Positions 33,929-44,390 of a stretch of DNA of 64,000 bases are shown one piece after another (within the stretch, counting starts at the first letter, position 1; every line of letters begins with the position of its first letter). The position numbers and the translations under genes were made by a program. Origin of the DNA: Sophora flavescens (lineage: Eukaryota; Streptophyta; Magnoliopsida; Fabales; Fabaceae); assembly GCA_030762895.1 (NCBI GenBank), contig CM061065.1, positions 83,089,607 to 83,153,606 on the forward strand, in the 5' to 3' direction. The notes beneath the pieces are model-generated. The model saw nothing but the letters and a program-made list of their open reading frames with translations. It had not been told where the DNA came from and made no database searches.

Positions 33929-35402
33929 GCTCTGTTTGGCTCATTTTTCTTACTTTTCAAGCTCCATCTTCATGCAAGCTCCATCATGGTTGATCTTGAA
34001 CATTTTAATCCTCAATTCCTTCCCACAAACACCACAAAACCGCCTTACCCGTTCCAAGGTAAAAACTAACAAAAATCAAATTAAAAATGCATAAACTACA
34101 TGAAAATGAATGCAAAATGTCAAGGAAATAAGAGGTGAAATCACACTCATCACTTAACACTGTACCCGAACAAGTTCTCGTATGTCGGAAAGTCATTGGT
34201 GGTGTAAAATAACATGGCACGCATTTTGAAAGTCTCGTGAGAATACCCATCAACACCTTCCACCCACAGCATCTTCAAGTCTTTAATCAACTGACTTAAA
34301 TAAACATCTAAGTCATTTCCCAGTTGCTTTGGGCCCGAAATCATCATAGATAAGTGTGCTTCATGCACAACCAATGAGGTAGGTTGTAAATTATCAGGAA
34401 AATAGGACATGAACTATGAATACTACTTAAGTTACCATATGGATTCATTACATCCGTAGCAAGTCCAAGCCTAAGGTTTCTTGGCGCGTTGACGAAATCC
34501 GGAAACAAAGTATCAATTTTCTTACATTGCATAGAATCAGCCGGATGGCGAACCTATCAATCACATTCCTCTCATCATCATGTCATCTAAGGTTCTTTGT
34601 GTCTTTTACATTAGCGAACAATCACTTGAACCTTGGAATTGTTGGAAGATACCACAACACCTTCGTAGGAGGACCCTCTTTTTTCACATCACAACTAGAA
34701 TCATCAAGATCATCACCATCATTCACTTTGTAGCGTAATAACCTACACTTGGGCAATCGTGCGTCTTTTCATAATCACCCATGTACAATTTGCAATCATT
34801 GGGGCATACGTGTATCTTCTTATACTCCATACCCATCGGGCATAATACCTTCTTCGCCTCATAGTTACGGTCAGGCAATGTGTTGCCCTCTGGAAGCAAG
34901 TCTTTCAACAATTCAAGCAATTCGGTGAAGGTTTTATCGCTCCAAATATTTCTCGCCTTCACACAAACCAATTTTAACACCACTGACAATCGTGTATGAG
35001 TAGTACACCCCGGAACAAAGGTTTATCTGCATCACTGCACAATCTTTCATACACATGTGCTCGCTGAAAAGATTCTTGTCCAATATCACGGATCATGTCT
35101 TCTACTCGATCATCCTCCATATCTACGTCAACATCCTCACTTTGGGAGACACTTGGCTTGTTACTTAACAACACATCACCATGCCATATCCATCTGGTAT
35201 AATTCAAGCAAATCCCAAAACAGATAAGATGAGTGCGTATATCCTTGACCGCACATTTCCTTGTATTCAAACATTTGACATAAGGACAACAGAACATTCC
35301 TTTACTATTAAGAACATTTCTTTGAGCAAATTCTATAAACTCTTCCACTCCCCTCAAATACTCAATACTTGTGCATTTACAAACCATCCAACTACGAACC
35401 AT

Positions 35403-36697
35403 AGCTAGATAGGTTCTCAGAGATATACACACATATATCTAATATAAGCACAATAGGGGAGATTGGGAAAGCACACTAGCATTTGAAAACCTAACAACCA
35501 TATATATCTTAATTGATTAATTGGTTAAAACATCATCCTAATATATCTTAATCATCATTTCAATGCCAACAATAAGCCTATTACCAAGCAAACTAGGAAT
35601 ATAACCCAACAAAAAACTATACACATGTGGACCTCAAATGGACATGATATATCCTCACGGCAAGTGTTTCCAATGACTTGCCTACTTTCTAAGAAACCAG
35701 AGACAATATTCAACATTCCATTACTATTCAACAAGACATGACTTGCCTACTTTCTAAGAAATCAGTGACGATATTCAACATGTATCATGGATTTTTTTTC
35801 ATACTCAATATTGGTTTGCTTATAAGCTAGTCCATTTAAGTATAAAAAATTTAAAGATTATACAGTCCTATGTTTCGGATCAAAAAATAAATATTGGAGT
35901 GGAGAGTTTCTCATTGTCTCAATCCTAAATTATCACTTTCTTTTCTATTATACATCCAACATTCCAATTCTCATTCAAACTATTTTGTCCATGACTTCAT
36001 ACTATTTTCATTTCAAGTTGCAACAAATTCAGTCTAGAAAATAGAAGCATATTGAACCAACCAAGTATTGAAGGAATTGAAAAATATTTCCTTCAATGGC
36101 ATCTCAAGCCAATGCTTTTCCAGAATCTGTTCCCTCCATTTACAAGTCTGTTGCCCTTCCCAGATTTCTTGGAGCTGAAAGCAAAATCACCATCATAAAG
36201 AGGCTTTACTTTGAAGGGAAGACACACTGACACAAAAGTCTATATCTATCTACAACTTGTATACAACACAAGTATATATCCATAAATAATCAGTAACCAC
36301 TGATTACTATTATTAAACAAAGAAAAAAACACATTGATGAAAATTCAAAACCATAAAATTTGAATAAATATTTATTGATATACCTTAAACTTGCTCAATA
36401 TTCAAAGAATTTTATCCTCTCCAAAGCAATCACTCTTGTTATCCATAATTTCTGTAAGCCCAAAAGACAAAAGAGAAAATGTTAAGTTCACAACAATGAA
36501 GGGGGGAGGGAGGGACGGGGGGAGAGAGAGAGAGGAAAAGGAAGGAAAAGAACAGAATTTTTGTTTGCTGAAGGAAGAGATTCATCAAAGTAAAGAAGCA
36601 ACAAAAAAAGAGGTAGTGCCTCACGGTGGAGAGGATCTCGCGGGTGGTGGTGGTGCGACGTCTCCGTCTCCGTCTCAGTGTTCGAAGTGGTGGCTGA
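35403..36697 (-). other. Untranslated leader/intron of CACTA-1 upstream of TNP2
   Basis: There is no long ORF. It includes a 68-bp-period tandem repeat ('acttgcctactttctaagaaa', 35673-35783) and a GGA-rich block (36500-36560). A GC-rich stretch at 36620-36660 (minus CACCACCCGCGAGATCC) resembles leader exons at 39380-39425 and 43940-43980. A 44-codon plus-strand ORF (36096-36230) is discussed under findings. Confidence 0.55.
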
Positions 36698-36714
36698 CAC
36701 TGGTGGAAAATATA

Positions 36715-36990
36715 CATTAGACGATAAAGGTTTACGTCAGTTAACCAAAAGCTAGATGTTAAAAAGGAGGCGGTGCAGTTTTGTAAATATTAGACTTCAT
36801 TAATTCAATTTTAACGTCAGTTGTTTTAATGACTAACGTTAAAAGTGAAGTGACTCACTTTTAACGTCAGTTCAATAAACAATCGGCGTTAAAAGTGAAC
36901 CTTTAACGTCGGTTCTATAAAGAACCGGCGTTAAAAAGTAAGTCACTTCACTTTTAACGTCGATCCTTACATCAACAGAGGCGTTAAAGG
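36715..36990 (+). repeat. 5' subterminal repeats of CACTA-2
   Basis: Several TTTTAACGTCRGTT...AACNGRCGTTAAAAG hairpin pairs follow. 'AAAAAGGAGGCGGTG' (about 36757) also occurs just inside the 5' end of CACTA-3 (about 50536) and, in inverse form, CACTA-1 (about 44135). Confidence 0.85.
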
Positions 36991-37170
36991 TTATTTTAAT
37001 AATATTTTTTATCTAGTATACGATCCCTTCCGCATTGCCTTCCTCAAAGTTCCAGTTTCACATGAATTGCTTTGATGTTTTGTGTTTTGTTTTTGAAAAC
37101 TATAAGTTGAATCAATAACCCAAACCGGATCTCATTCATGAAGAATCGTATGTCTGATGATCACGAGAAG

Positions 37171-37260
37171 ATTGAAAGGGTTTAAAATCCTATAAAAAGT
37201 TACATTGAAAGGGTTTAAAATCCTATAAAAAGTTACATTGAAAGGGTTTAAAATCCTAAA
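37171..37260 (+). repeat. 33-bp tandem repeat
   Basis: About 2.7 copies of a unit starting ATTGAAAGGGTTTAAAATCC occur inside the foreign segment of CACTA-2. Confidence 0.85.
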
Positions 37261-37560
37261 CATTAAAGCTACATCCCATCGAGAGAGTTTTATGAAATAT
37301 GCCAAAGGGAAAACTATACTCCAAGACCTCGAAAAGCTGGGGGCATGAGAGAGCTCAAGAGAGAGGCAAAAACAGGTGCACTAGATCTGTTTCAAGCAAA
37401 GGCAAGTGGTTCCAGAGACTTCCAAGACGGTCACTTGCTGCCAAAGCCGAGGTTTTGGAACCTGTGACCCCGAGCACCTGATTAGCCCTCCAAGTAGGCT
37501 GATTCTCGGAAGGTGATAAGGTGAGCAACTCACATAATGTAATTTACTCAGACTTATCAC

Positions 37561-39032
37561 CCATGTAATGTAATTTACTCAAACTCAGAAGTTGTTTGAC
37601 CATTAAGACAAAGACCTTTGAGTCTAGGAATAGGAAGAAAGAGTGATGAAGTTAATCTCCACGGCAGAGCCATATTGTGAAGCAGAAAATTAAAAGGATG
37701 GAAGGAAGCTATTTATAGGAGCAGGGGATGAAGTTACTAAGCTATTCTGATTTTGTTGAAAACTTACCTATAAACTTAATGCTCATTAAGAGGATTAAGT
37801 TACAAGGTGCATGGGTAAGTAGCACAGTACAGTCAAAGGAATGAATGTTTTTGCAGATATCTATACACTTTTAACGTCAGTTTTTTAAAAAAACTGACAT
37901 TAAAAGTGTTTTTCAAATAAAAAATATTAATTGTTAATGTCGAGTTTTTATACAACCGGCGTTAAAAGTTTGATTTTTACTTGATTAAATAAATAGCTGG
38001 CGTAAATAATCCTATATATTATAAACGTGCGAGAATCAATATTGGAAATAATGTAATTAATATACGGGAACTTGGCAGTCATCAATTAAGTTGACGTTAA
38101 AAATGAGGTGGTGGGTAAACTATTTGCGTCAGTTCTATAAATAACTGACGTAAATAATTATGAAACTCATTTCATTGGTTGTCATGTCCCTGTTGTCCCT
38201 CTTAACGCAGATCACTCCATATAGTACTGCAGTTTATTTCTAAACCTTTTTTTTATACAAGTTTATTTTTAATTTTTATTAATTAGCTTGAATTGGTAAA
38301 CAAATTATTGTGCAAATTAAAATAAATAAACACTTAACATAAAACAAGTTATATGTATAATCAAATCGTATGACATTGAAGCGATTCATAAGTTAAAATT
38401 ACATTATTAAAAGATAAAAAATTTCTGCAACATAGCCCTAAAATATAAAAAAGTTTCTGCATCAACATCATTTTCTTCTCAGTCCTGTCATCATAAACTC
38501 CAATGGATGCATCACCTCCCTCACTTGAATTCCAAGATGCAAAGTAAATCCTCGGTCACTAGCAAGCAAAAGCAAAGTGAAATGGATCTTTGCATCTTTC
38601 TTCTTCGATGGAGTTCCTTGATGCATCATCTTGAATCCACAATCACTTGCTTCCAAAGCAAAGTGAAAGGGATGATGGGGATGAAATAAAGTGAGAGAAT
38701 CACATTACGTGATTCACCCAACCTTAATATCCATGCAATGTAATTTACTCAAACTCAGAAGTTGTTTGACCATTAAGACAAAGACCTTTGAGTCTAGGAA
38801 TAGGAAGAAAGAGTGATGAAGTTAATCTCCACGGCAGAGAATATACCGTGAAGCGAGAAAATTAATTAAAAGGATGGAAGGAAGCTATTTATAGGAGCGA
38901 GTGTATGAAGTTACTAAGTTATTTCGATTTTCTTGAAAACTTATCTATAAACTTAATGTTCATTAAGAGGATTAGGTACAAAGGTGAATGGGTAAGTAGC
39001 ACAAGTAGTCAAGGGAATGAATGTTTTTGCAG
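37561..39032 (+). repeat. Direct duplication of a ~300-bp block within CACTA-2
   Basis: 37561-37855 and 38731-39032 are near-identical over 'tgtaatttactcaaactcag ... gaatgaatgtttttgcag'. Each copy is followed directly by subterminal ACGTC repeats (37865-38150 and 39040-39265). The intervening DNA (38160-38730) is AT-rich with no recognised gene. This looks like duplication of the element's 5' terminal region, or an internal rearranged copy. Confidence 0.8.
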
Positions 39033-39279
39033 AAACTAATAAACCTTTAACGTCCGTTGTGTAATACAAGCCGACGTAAGAAGTTGTGAGTGTTTTTAAC
39101 GTCGGTTTCTTAATACAACTTACGTTGAATATATGACCTTTAACGTCGAGTTGTTACTAACAACTGACTTAATAAGTGTGAGAGTTTTTAACGTCTGTTT
39201 ATTAAGACAAGCGGCGTTAAATATATGATCTTCAACGTCGGGTTTTACCAAAAGCGGCGTAAAATGTTGTTTTATTTTA

Positions 39280-40355
39280 GTTTACCCCCGCGCGCCTTCT
39301 CCACTTCTCTGTACGTCTTTTCTCTTTTCATCACGCTCAACCCTCACTCTCGCTCTCACTCTGCCCTAGTCGCGAGCTCATCTCCACCGCAACCACCGCG
39401 AGGGCTTCTTCGCCACCACCGTGAGGTACACTCTTAACCCCTAACTTTGTCTTTCCCGCTCATTCTTTGCAATAACTTGACATCTCTCTTTCCCCAGGCC
39501 TTCCCGCGCACTAACTCTCCTTGTCCCTCTGCTTTAGTAACCACATCGAACGTTGGCCACCACTCGAGCTTCCCCCCCACCACCACGCGAGCGCCTATTT
39601 CTGGTGAGTCTTTAATTAGGGCACATTTTTTTATTCACGGTTTTGAGTGCATGCATGTTGCTCTGCTGGTTTGAAACTGTAGTCTCAGTAGTTGAAACTT
39701 GAAACTGTGAGTTTGAGTTGTTTGGAATGTCTCTATTTTTGGTTTTGAGTGTATGATGAAACTGTAGTCTCATTAGTTGTAACTTTAAACCGTGAGTTTG
39801 AGTTGTTTGGAATGTCTCTATTTTTGGTTTTGAGTGCATGTTGCTCTGCTGGTTGATCTGTCACGGCCGTGATGAGCGGCCGTGATGCTCATCACGGCTA
39901 GGCCGTGATCAGTTCTGCCTATGAGGGTCTGATTCAGTTGGCACGTTATGGCCGTGATGGACATCACGGCCAGGCCGTGATTTGATGCTTGGCAATCTTC
40001 AAAAACTATAGTTTTCAATCTCCGTATTGTCCTTATAATTGGATATATAGATGTTTTGTATATCTACAGGACCTATCTAGTTATTTTTATTTATACTTCT
40101 GTATTTATTTTGAGTTATAACCTATGTTAATACATATATATTGTTTCGAACAGGCATACATATGGATCGAGTCGGATAGCCCACATGCACGGGGAGGACA
40201 CTATGGGGGTTTCGCGAGGACCCGATCACGCCTACGCCTGATTCTAGTGTAAGTTTACATGTTATATACTATCTTTAGTCCTTCTTGTTAATGTAAGTTT
40301 ATAATGTTACAACCCTCTATTTTATCATTTTTTTTTGTCCATACGGACATCACAG
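39280..40355 (+). other. 5' leader and first exon/intron of the CACTA-2 gene
   Basis: A CT- and GC-rich leader (39285-39425, ending CACCGTGAG before GTAC) resembles leader exons of CACTA-1. It is followed by a duplicated 'gtttgagttgtttggaatgtc' segment (39700-39840) and a captured LTR fragment (39843-39985). A small exon (about 40150-40247) would carry the N-terminus but has a 1-bp shift after ATG 40162. Confidence 0.5.
39843..39985 (+). repeat. Captured fragment of a TR-GAG-family LTR (palindrome array) in CACTA-2
   Basis: The segment 'TCACGGCCTAGG..GATCAGTTCTGCCTATGAGGGTCT' and what follows match 27920-28060 of the TR-GAG LTR, including its CACGGCCGTGA units. It stands alone, with no LTR ends or TSD. 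The left border lies in a GTTGCTYTGCTGGTT word shared by the LTR and the CACTA leader. Confidence 0.7.
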
Positions 40356-43165
40356 GCTCATAGGAATCGGGGTAGAGGAGCCACCTCGTTGAAGAAACTA
40401 GAGAAGGACAAGGCGGAGCGGACGAAGCATGAGGTGTCCTTCGATGCTAATCTAAATGCCCAGGGACCCCGTGCTAAAGAATTTAATAAGTGGGTGTTTC
40501 TACAAGCGAAGCAGCACGTAAGCATCAACTACAACCACTGGAATGACGTTCCACAGAACGTTAAGGATCAGATTTGGGAGGCTATCACGGTATTTTACCT
40601 TTACATTCGTTTGATTTACATTATTAGATAATTATACGAGTTATAATCCATCCAGTTGTTATATATGTATCTAATGTGTAGGTAGCTTGGTATGTGCGAA
40701 ATGACGAGGATCATCGTCATAAATGTATGAAAATGGCATCAAAGCGTTGGAATGGGTTCAAGCATGATCTTACCAGGTACTATGTATCTGGGAAGAAGCG
40801 GCTTGATAAAATGTTCTCGGATTATCCCTGGATTGATCAGGATACTTGGGATATGTTTACCAGGAGTCGACAGGATGAAGAATTTCAGGTTGGTTGATTA
40901 AGTTAATTTTGTATGCTTATTATAGATCATTTAACTGTATTTAATTATGTGTTTTTGTTTGAATAGGCTAAGGCAAATAAGGGTCGGCAGAAAAAGGCGA
41001 AGAACGTCCACCGCCACACCATGTCTCAGGGTGGGTACCATACTCGGATCCAGCAGATGATGGCGGATAGGCTGAGGGCGAAGCAGGAAGAGCACTCTGC
41101 TAGGATTAAAAGAGGAGAGGTGCCTGAGGGCACACCATCAAGTCCTCCGTCGGACATCGACCGCGAGGATGTCTGGTTAGCCGGTCGCATGACAAAGGCG
41201 GGATCTTTTAAAGTTGATGCCACTCGCGAAATGGTAGATAAGATTGTAAGTAAATAATTAACTTGATTTCAATTGATATTTCTATAGATATTTGCAACAC
41301 TTTTCACTTGCACGTTTTTTCATTTTTTTTCATTGTAGATGGATCTTAAAGCAAAATCCTCCCAGGGCGCATTCGTCCCTTCTGGACGGCAGGACGTCTT
41401 GATGACTGCTCTAGGCAAGAAAGACCATCCTGGTCGGGTTCTCGGTGTTCCTGGGAACGTGACCATCAAACAATATTATGGCAAGTCTGCTTCACGAAAG
41501 CGGGTGGTCAATGAAGCATCAATTTTGGCTGACATTACTCAGCACCTCATGTCCAACCCAGATATTACAACACATCTGATGCAAGGCTTAATAGCCAACC
41601 CAGAATTCAAGCAGGCGCTTGCCAGAGAGCTTTCCTCCGTCGGTACATCCCAGGACACCGCAAGGCTTGCCAACGCTTCACATGTGAGCACAAAAGAGAG
41701 TTTTAGTATGGCACATGTGGAGGACGATGAGTTGGCAGCTAGGGAGCGGGAGTTGGAAGTCCAGCGCCATGAGCATGAGTTGGAAATGAAAAGGCGTGAG
41801 CTTGAGTTGGACTCCAAACGACGTGAGCTCGAAATGTTAGCAAAGGTATTTATTCATTATTAATGTCCAAATTAGTCAAATAATTACTTGTGTTTTTTTT
41901 AATTATCAAAAACTTATATATTTTATTTTTCCTAAACTGAAGGCCAAGTCGACGTCGGTGTCGGTGTCGCTGTCACCTATCACTCGTTTGTTCTCACTTG
42001 GTGAGGATTATGCGTTTGAGATTTTTGAATGTCCATTGGATCACGATGGATGGGTGGCACGCCCAGATCAACAGAGGATATTTTCCTTCGTTGGTGACGA
42101 TCTCGGGAACGCCTGTAGAAATAACATCTGGATGAACAGCAATGTCATCAGTCTCTGGTGCACGTAAGTTAATTTTAATTTTATAACTTATTTATTTTTG
42201 GTATTTTTCCATTTAATAATTTATTTTAATTTCAATATATATATTATGTAATTAACATCCACACCTTTTCATATCTTAGGTATCTCCATCGTCTTCAGCT
42301 TGATAAGGGCGTTGCATCAGTTTACGGTTTCTTAGATCCGTCAATCCTTCTGCCCGAGTTCTTTCTTTGGCGATGCATTGAGTAAATACTTAGGGAACTT
42401 GTTGGGAGACAATCCGAAAGAATTATATCTGGCTCCCTGCTGTATGGATCGCCATTGGCGAGTTGTTCGTACTTCACCCGTCTAGGCATACTTGTCATAT
42501 TCTTCTGCTCTCTCCACCATGATCTGCCACCGAAGGTGGTGGAAGCTGTAAATATGTAAGTAACTAATCTTAAATTTAATTTAAGTTTTAATATCAGTTG
42601 TTTTTAGTTTATTACACACATGATATATGAGTTTGTTAATTGATCGACATGATTATTTGTTTATGATAGCGCACTGAAGGCGAGTAGCATAAGTTGCGCC
42701 AACGAGAGAAGTAGGACTTCTAAGGCTAAAGCAAATCATGTATGGAACATCCTCAAGGTTTGGTAGTTTATTTATCAAATAATTAATATTATAATTACTA
42801 ATTTATGTGTATATTCAACTGACGTTGAAATTAATTTTGTTGGTAGTCTCGATTTCAAACCGACGCTGGTTGGTCGTGCGGCTATTATGTGATGCTTCAT
42901 ATGCTGAACATAGTCTCCGCATCTATTACGGATGGATGGAAGAAGGTAATATTTAAACAACTTGTTAAATTATATATTATAGTTTTGAAGATGACTTGCA
43001 TTGATGTTATTGTTATTATTTGAACGTGTCTAGGCATTTATCGACCAATCACCTATTGAAGAAGATGAGTTAAGAGACTTGAGGATGCGCTTCGCTGAAT
43101 TCTTCTTCAAGTATGCGGCTGAAAAAGGAATTGCCAACATACCTCCGCACTACTTAGATAAATAG
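40356..43165 (+). pseudogene. CACTA-2 second gene: Transposase_24-like plus Ulp1-like protease
   Basis: Exons by GT-AG borders: 40356-40588, 40682-40888, 40967-41245, 41339-41845, 41942-42162, 42280-~42557, 42670-42760, 42847-42946, 43034-43165. The N-terminal part matches Transposase_24 (NHWNDVPQNVKDQIWEAIT; KDHPGRVLGVPG), with a heptad-rich Glu/Arg coiled coil at 41720-41840. The C-terminal part is C48/Ulp1-like and keeps the nucleophile Cys in GWSCGYYVM (42877-42879). A 4-bp CTTT duplication near 42362 and a further shift after HWRVV (about 42470) break the frame, so it is defective despite the intact Cys box. Confidence 0.78.
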
Positions 43166-43196
43166 TTTTTTTGTTAGACTTTAGAAACTAATTAAT

Positions 43197-43199
<3 letters not shown>

Positions 43200-43241
<42 letters not shown>
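43200..43241. repeat. (TA)n microsatellite
   Basis: About 20 TA units lie 35 bp after the stop of the CACTA-2 gene. Confidence 0.95.
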
Positions 43242-43243
<2 letters not shown>

Positions 43244-43429
43244 TTAGATAGTTTTGTTTTTTAGACATTGGAACTAAAATTTATTTATATATATACATGG
43301 GTTTTGGTTTTAAGTCCCCCCATTGTTCAATTTTCCTTTGCAATTCTGTAATGTGTGTGATATTCACGTATTCTCGGGATGAATGCGAGGGATAGCTGAG
43401 GGAGTGATATTTTAAAACTGAATTTAAAA

Positions 43430-43840
43430 AAAACCTATTAACGTCGGTTGTATCAAACAACCGGCGTTAATAGTATTTTATAAAATATACAGTACACTAT
43501 TAACGCCGATTGTTTATTAAAAGCGGCGTTAAAATTAAAACTTTAACGTCGGTTCTTTATAACAAGCGGCGTTAGTTTTAACAAAATCAACGTCCGTTGT
43601 ATTAAAGAAGCGGCGTTAATAGTTTTAGTTTAACGTCGGTTGTTTAAAAACCGGCGTTAATTTTTACAAAATTTACGTCGGTTTTGTTAAGGAACCGACG
43701 TTAATAGTGTTATATTTAACGTCGAGTTCTAAATCGGCGTTAAAATATTAACTATTAACGTCAACTGTATTTACGTCAGTCAGTATTCTGACGTAAAAAA
43801 TCAATTTTAACTGACGTAAAAAGCACTTATTGCACTAGTG
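43430..43840 (+). repeat. 3' subterminal repeats and terminus of CACTA-2
   Basis: About ten TTAACGTCGGTT...AACCGGCGTTAA hairpin pairs lead to GCACTTATTGCACTAGTG. The end matches the 3' terminus of CACTA-1 (CACTAGTGCA..AAGCACTTTTTA) when read inverted. Confidence 0.88.
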
Positions 43841-43843
43841 TGA

Positions 43844-44211
43844 GAGTGGGAGGGACAGAGTGAGTTAGGGTAGAGAGTTAGGGCATAGCGTGAAGTTCGG
43901 AGAGAGAGAGAGGGAGAGGGAGAGAGAGAGAGGAAGTACCTCGCGATGAAGAGGAGCTCGCGGGTGGTGGTGGAGAGTATAGCTCGCGCGTGGTGGTGTT
44001 CAAGAGAGAAAGGGTTAGGGCAGAGTGAAAGTGATGAAGAGGCGTGCGGGTATAACGTATATTTTGTTAAAAATTTGGAAATCACTTTTCACGTTAAAGA
44101 TGATTTAAATGAACCTCATATTTACGATTATGCCACCATCTCCTTTTTAACGTCTACTTTTTGTTTAACAAAAGTTATTCCTACTCATTTATTACATATT
44201 TTCCAGTAGTG
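43844..44211 (-). repeat. 5' end of CACTA-1 beyond the CACTA-2 insertion
   Basis: It carries leader sequence (GA-rich 43890-43935, GC-rich 43940-44000) and then degenerate ACGTT/ACGTC subterminal words, including the AAAAAGGAG-TGGTGGC element read on the minus strand. It finishes with the CACTACTGGAAAATATG terminus. Confidence 0.75.
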
Positions 44212-44390
44212 AGGAATACATTTAAAAGACAAACTGCATAAAAATCATTAGTGAATGATCCAATAACACATTTAAAATAGGACATAACATTGGACGTGCA
44301 CTTTAAATAATACATTTAATACAGGTTCATGAAGAATAGAGTTAAGGTAACTATTGGACGCATGATATAAGAAACTTATTCACTCAAGAT

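Larger units (their letters stand above)
26896..34152 (-). mobile_element. TR-GAG-type non-autonomous LTR retrotransposon (Athila-related)
   Basis: It is complete, with TGATGGGTATCG (26896) and CACTCATCA (34152) ends and a CTTAA duplication (26891-26895 and 34153-34157). It has LTRs of about 1.45 kb, a tRNA-Asp-like primer-binding site, and one gag-protease frame. No reverse transcriptase, RNase H or integrase lies between 28361 and 30168. Such terminal-repeat elements carrying only gag (and protease) are known as TR-GAG and depend on an autonomous partner. By eye the LTRs differ at about 8 of the first 240 positions, so it is much younger than the Tekay element at 4094. Confidence 0.88.
32705..34152 (-). 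repeat. 5' LTR of the TR-GAG element
   Basis: It is 1,448 bp and collinear with 26896-28360. It has a TATA box (complement of about 33584-33596), a GAA tract and a palindrome array (33665-33928). Confidence 0.9.
25085..35402 (-). pseudogene. CACTA-1 TNP2-type transposase, split by the TR-GAG insertion
   Basis: It reads from ATG 35402 (MVRSWMVCK; transposase-associated N-terminal domain) to 34153, then after the 26896-34152 insertion from 26895 to about 25085. It matches the CACTA-3 TNP2 frame block by block: PEGNTLPDRNYEAKK, MISGPKQLGNDLDVYL, CPICEEGTC, CQLEMYFSPSFFDIMVHL, RWMYPVERYMKILKGYMKN, and the C-terminal MASQAKQVFYI. The junction sequence (GYSVK then GNKSCPICEEG) shows that the insertion hit coding DNA. 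Several frameshifts and stops inside both halves mean it was decayed independently of the insertion. Confidence 0.85.
36698..43840 (+). mobile_element. CACTA-2: En/Spm-type element inserted in the leader of CACTA-1
   Basis: Ends are CACTGGTGGAAAATATACA (36698) and TTATTGCACTAGTG (43840), with TGA on both sides (36695-36697 and 43841-43843). Subterminal repeats flank the interior. Only the second CACTA gene (about 40356-43165) is present and the TNP2 transposase is wholly absent, so mobility would need TNP2 from elsewhere. The 5' part is swollen by a duplicated block and foreign DNA (37000-39040). Confidence 0.82.
21437..44211 (-). mobile_element. CACTA-1: En/Spm-type element, minus strand, with two later insertions
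   Basis: Ends are CACTAGTGCAGGAAGC (21437) and, on the opposite strand, CACTACTGGAAAATATG (from 44211). AGG flanks both sides (21434-21436 and 44212-44214), the 3-bp duplication expected for CACTA. On the minus strand, from right to left: 5' subterminal repeats, a long untranslated leader, a TNP2 transposase pseudogene, a second pseudogene (Transposase_24-like plus Ulp1-like) and 3' subterminal repeats. Without the TR-GAG element (26896-34152) and CACTA-2 (36698-43840) it is about 8.4 kb, a normal size. Confidence 0.85.
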
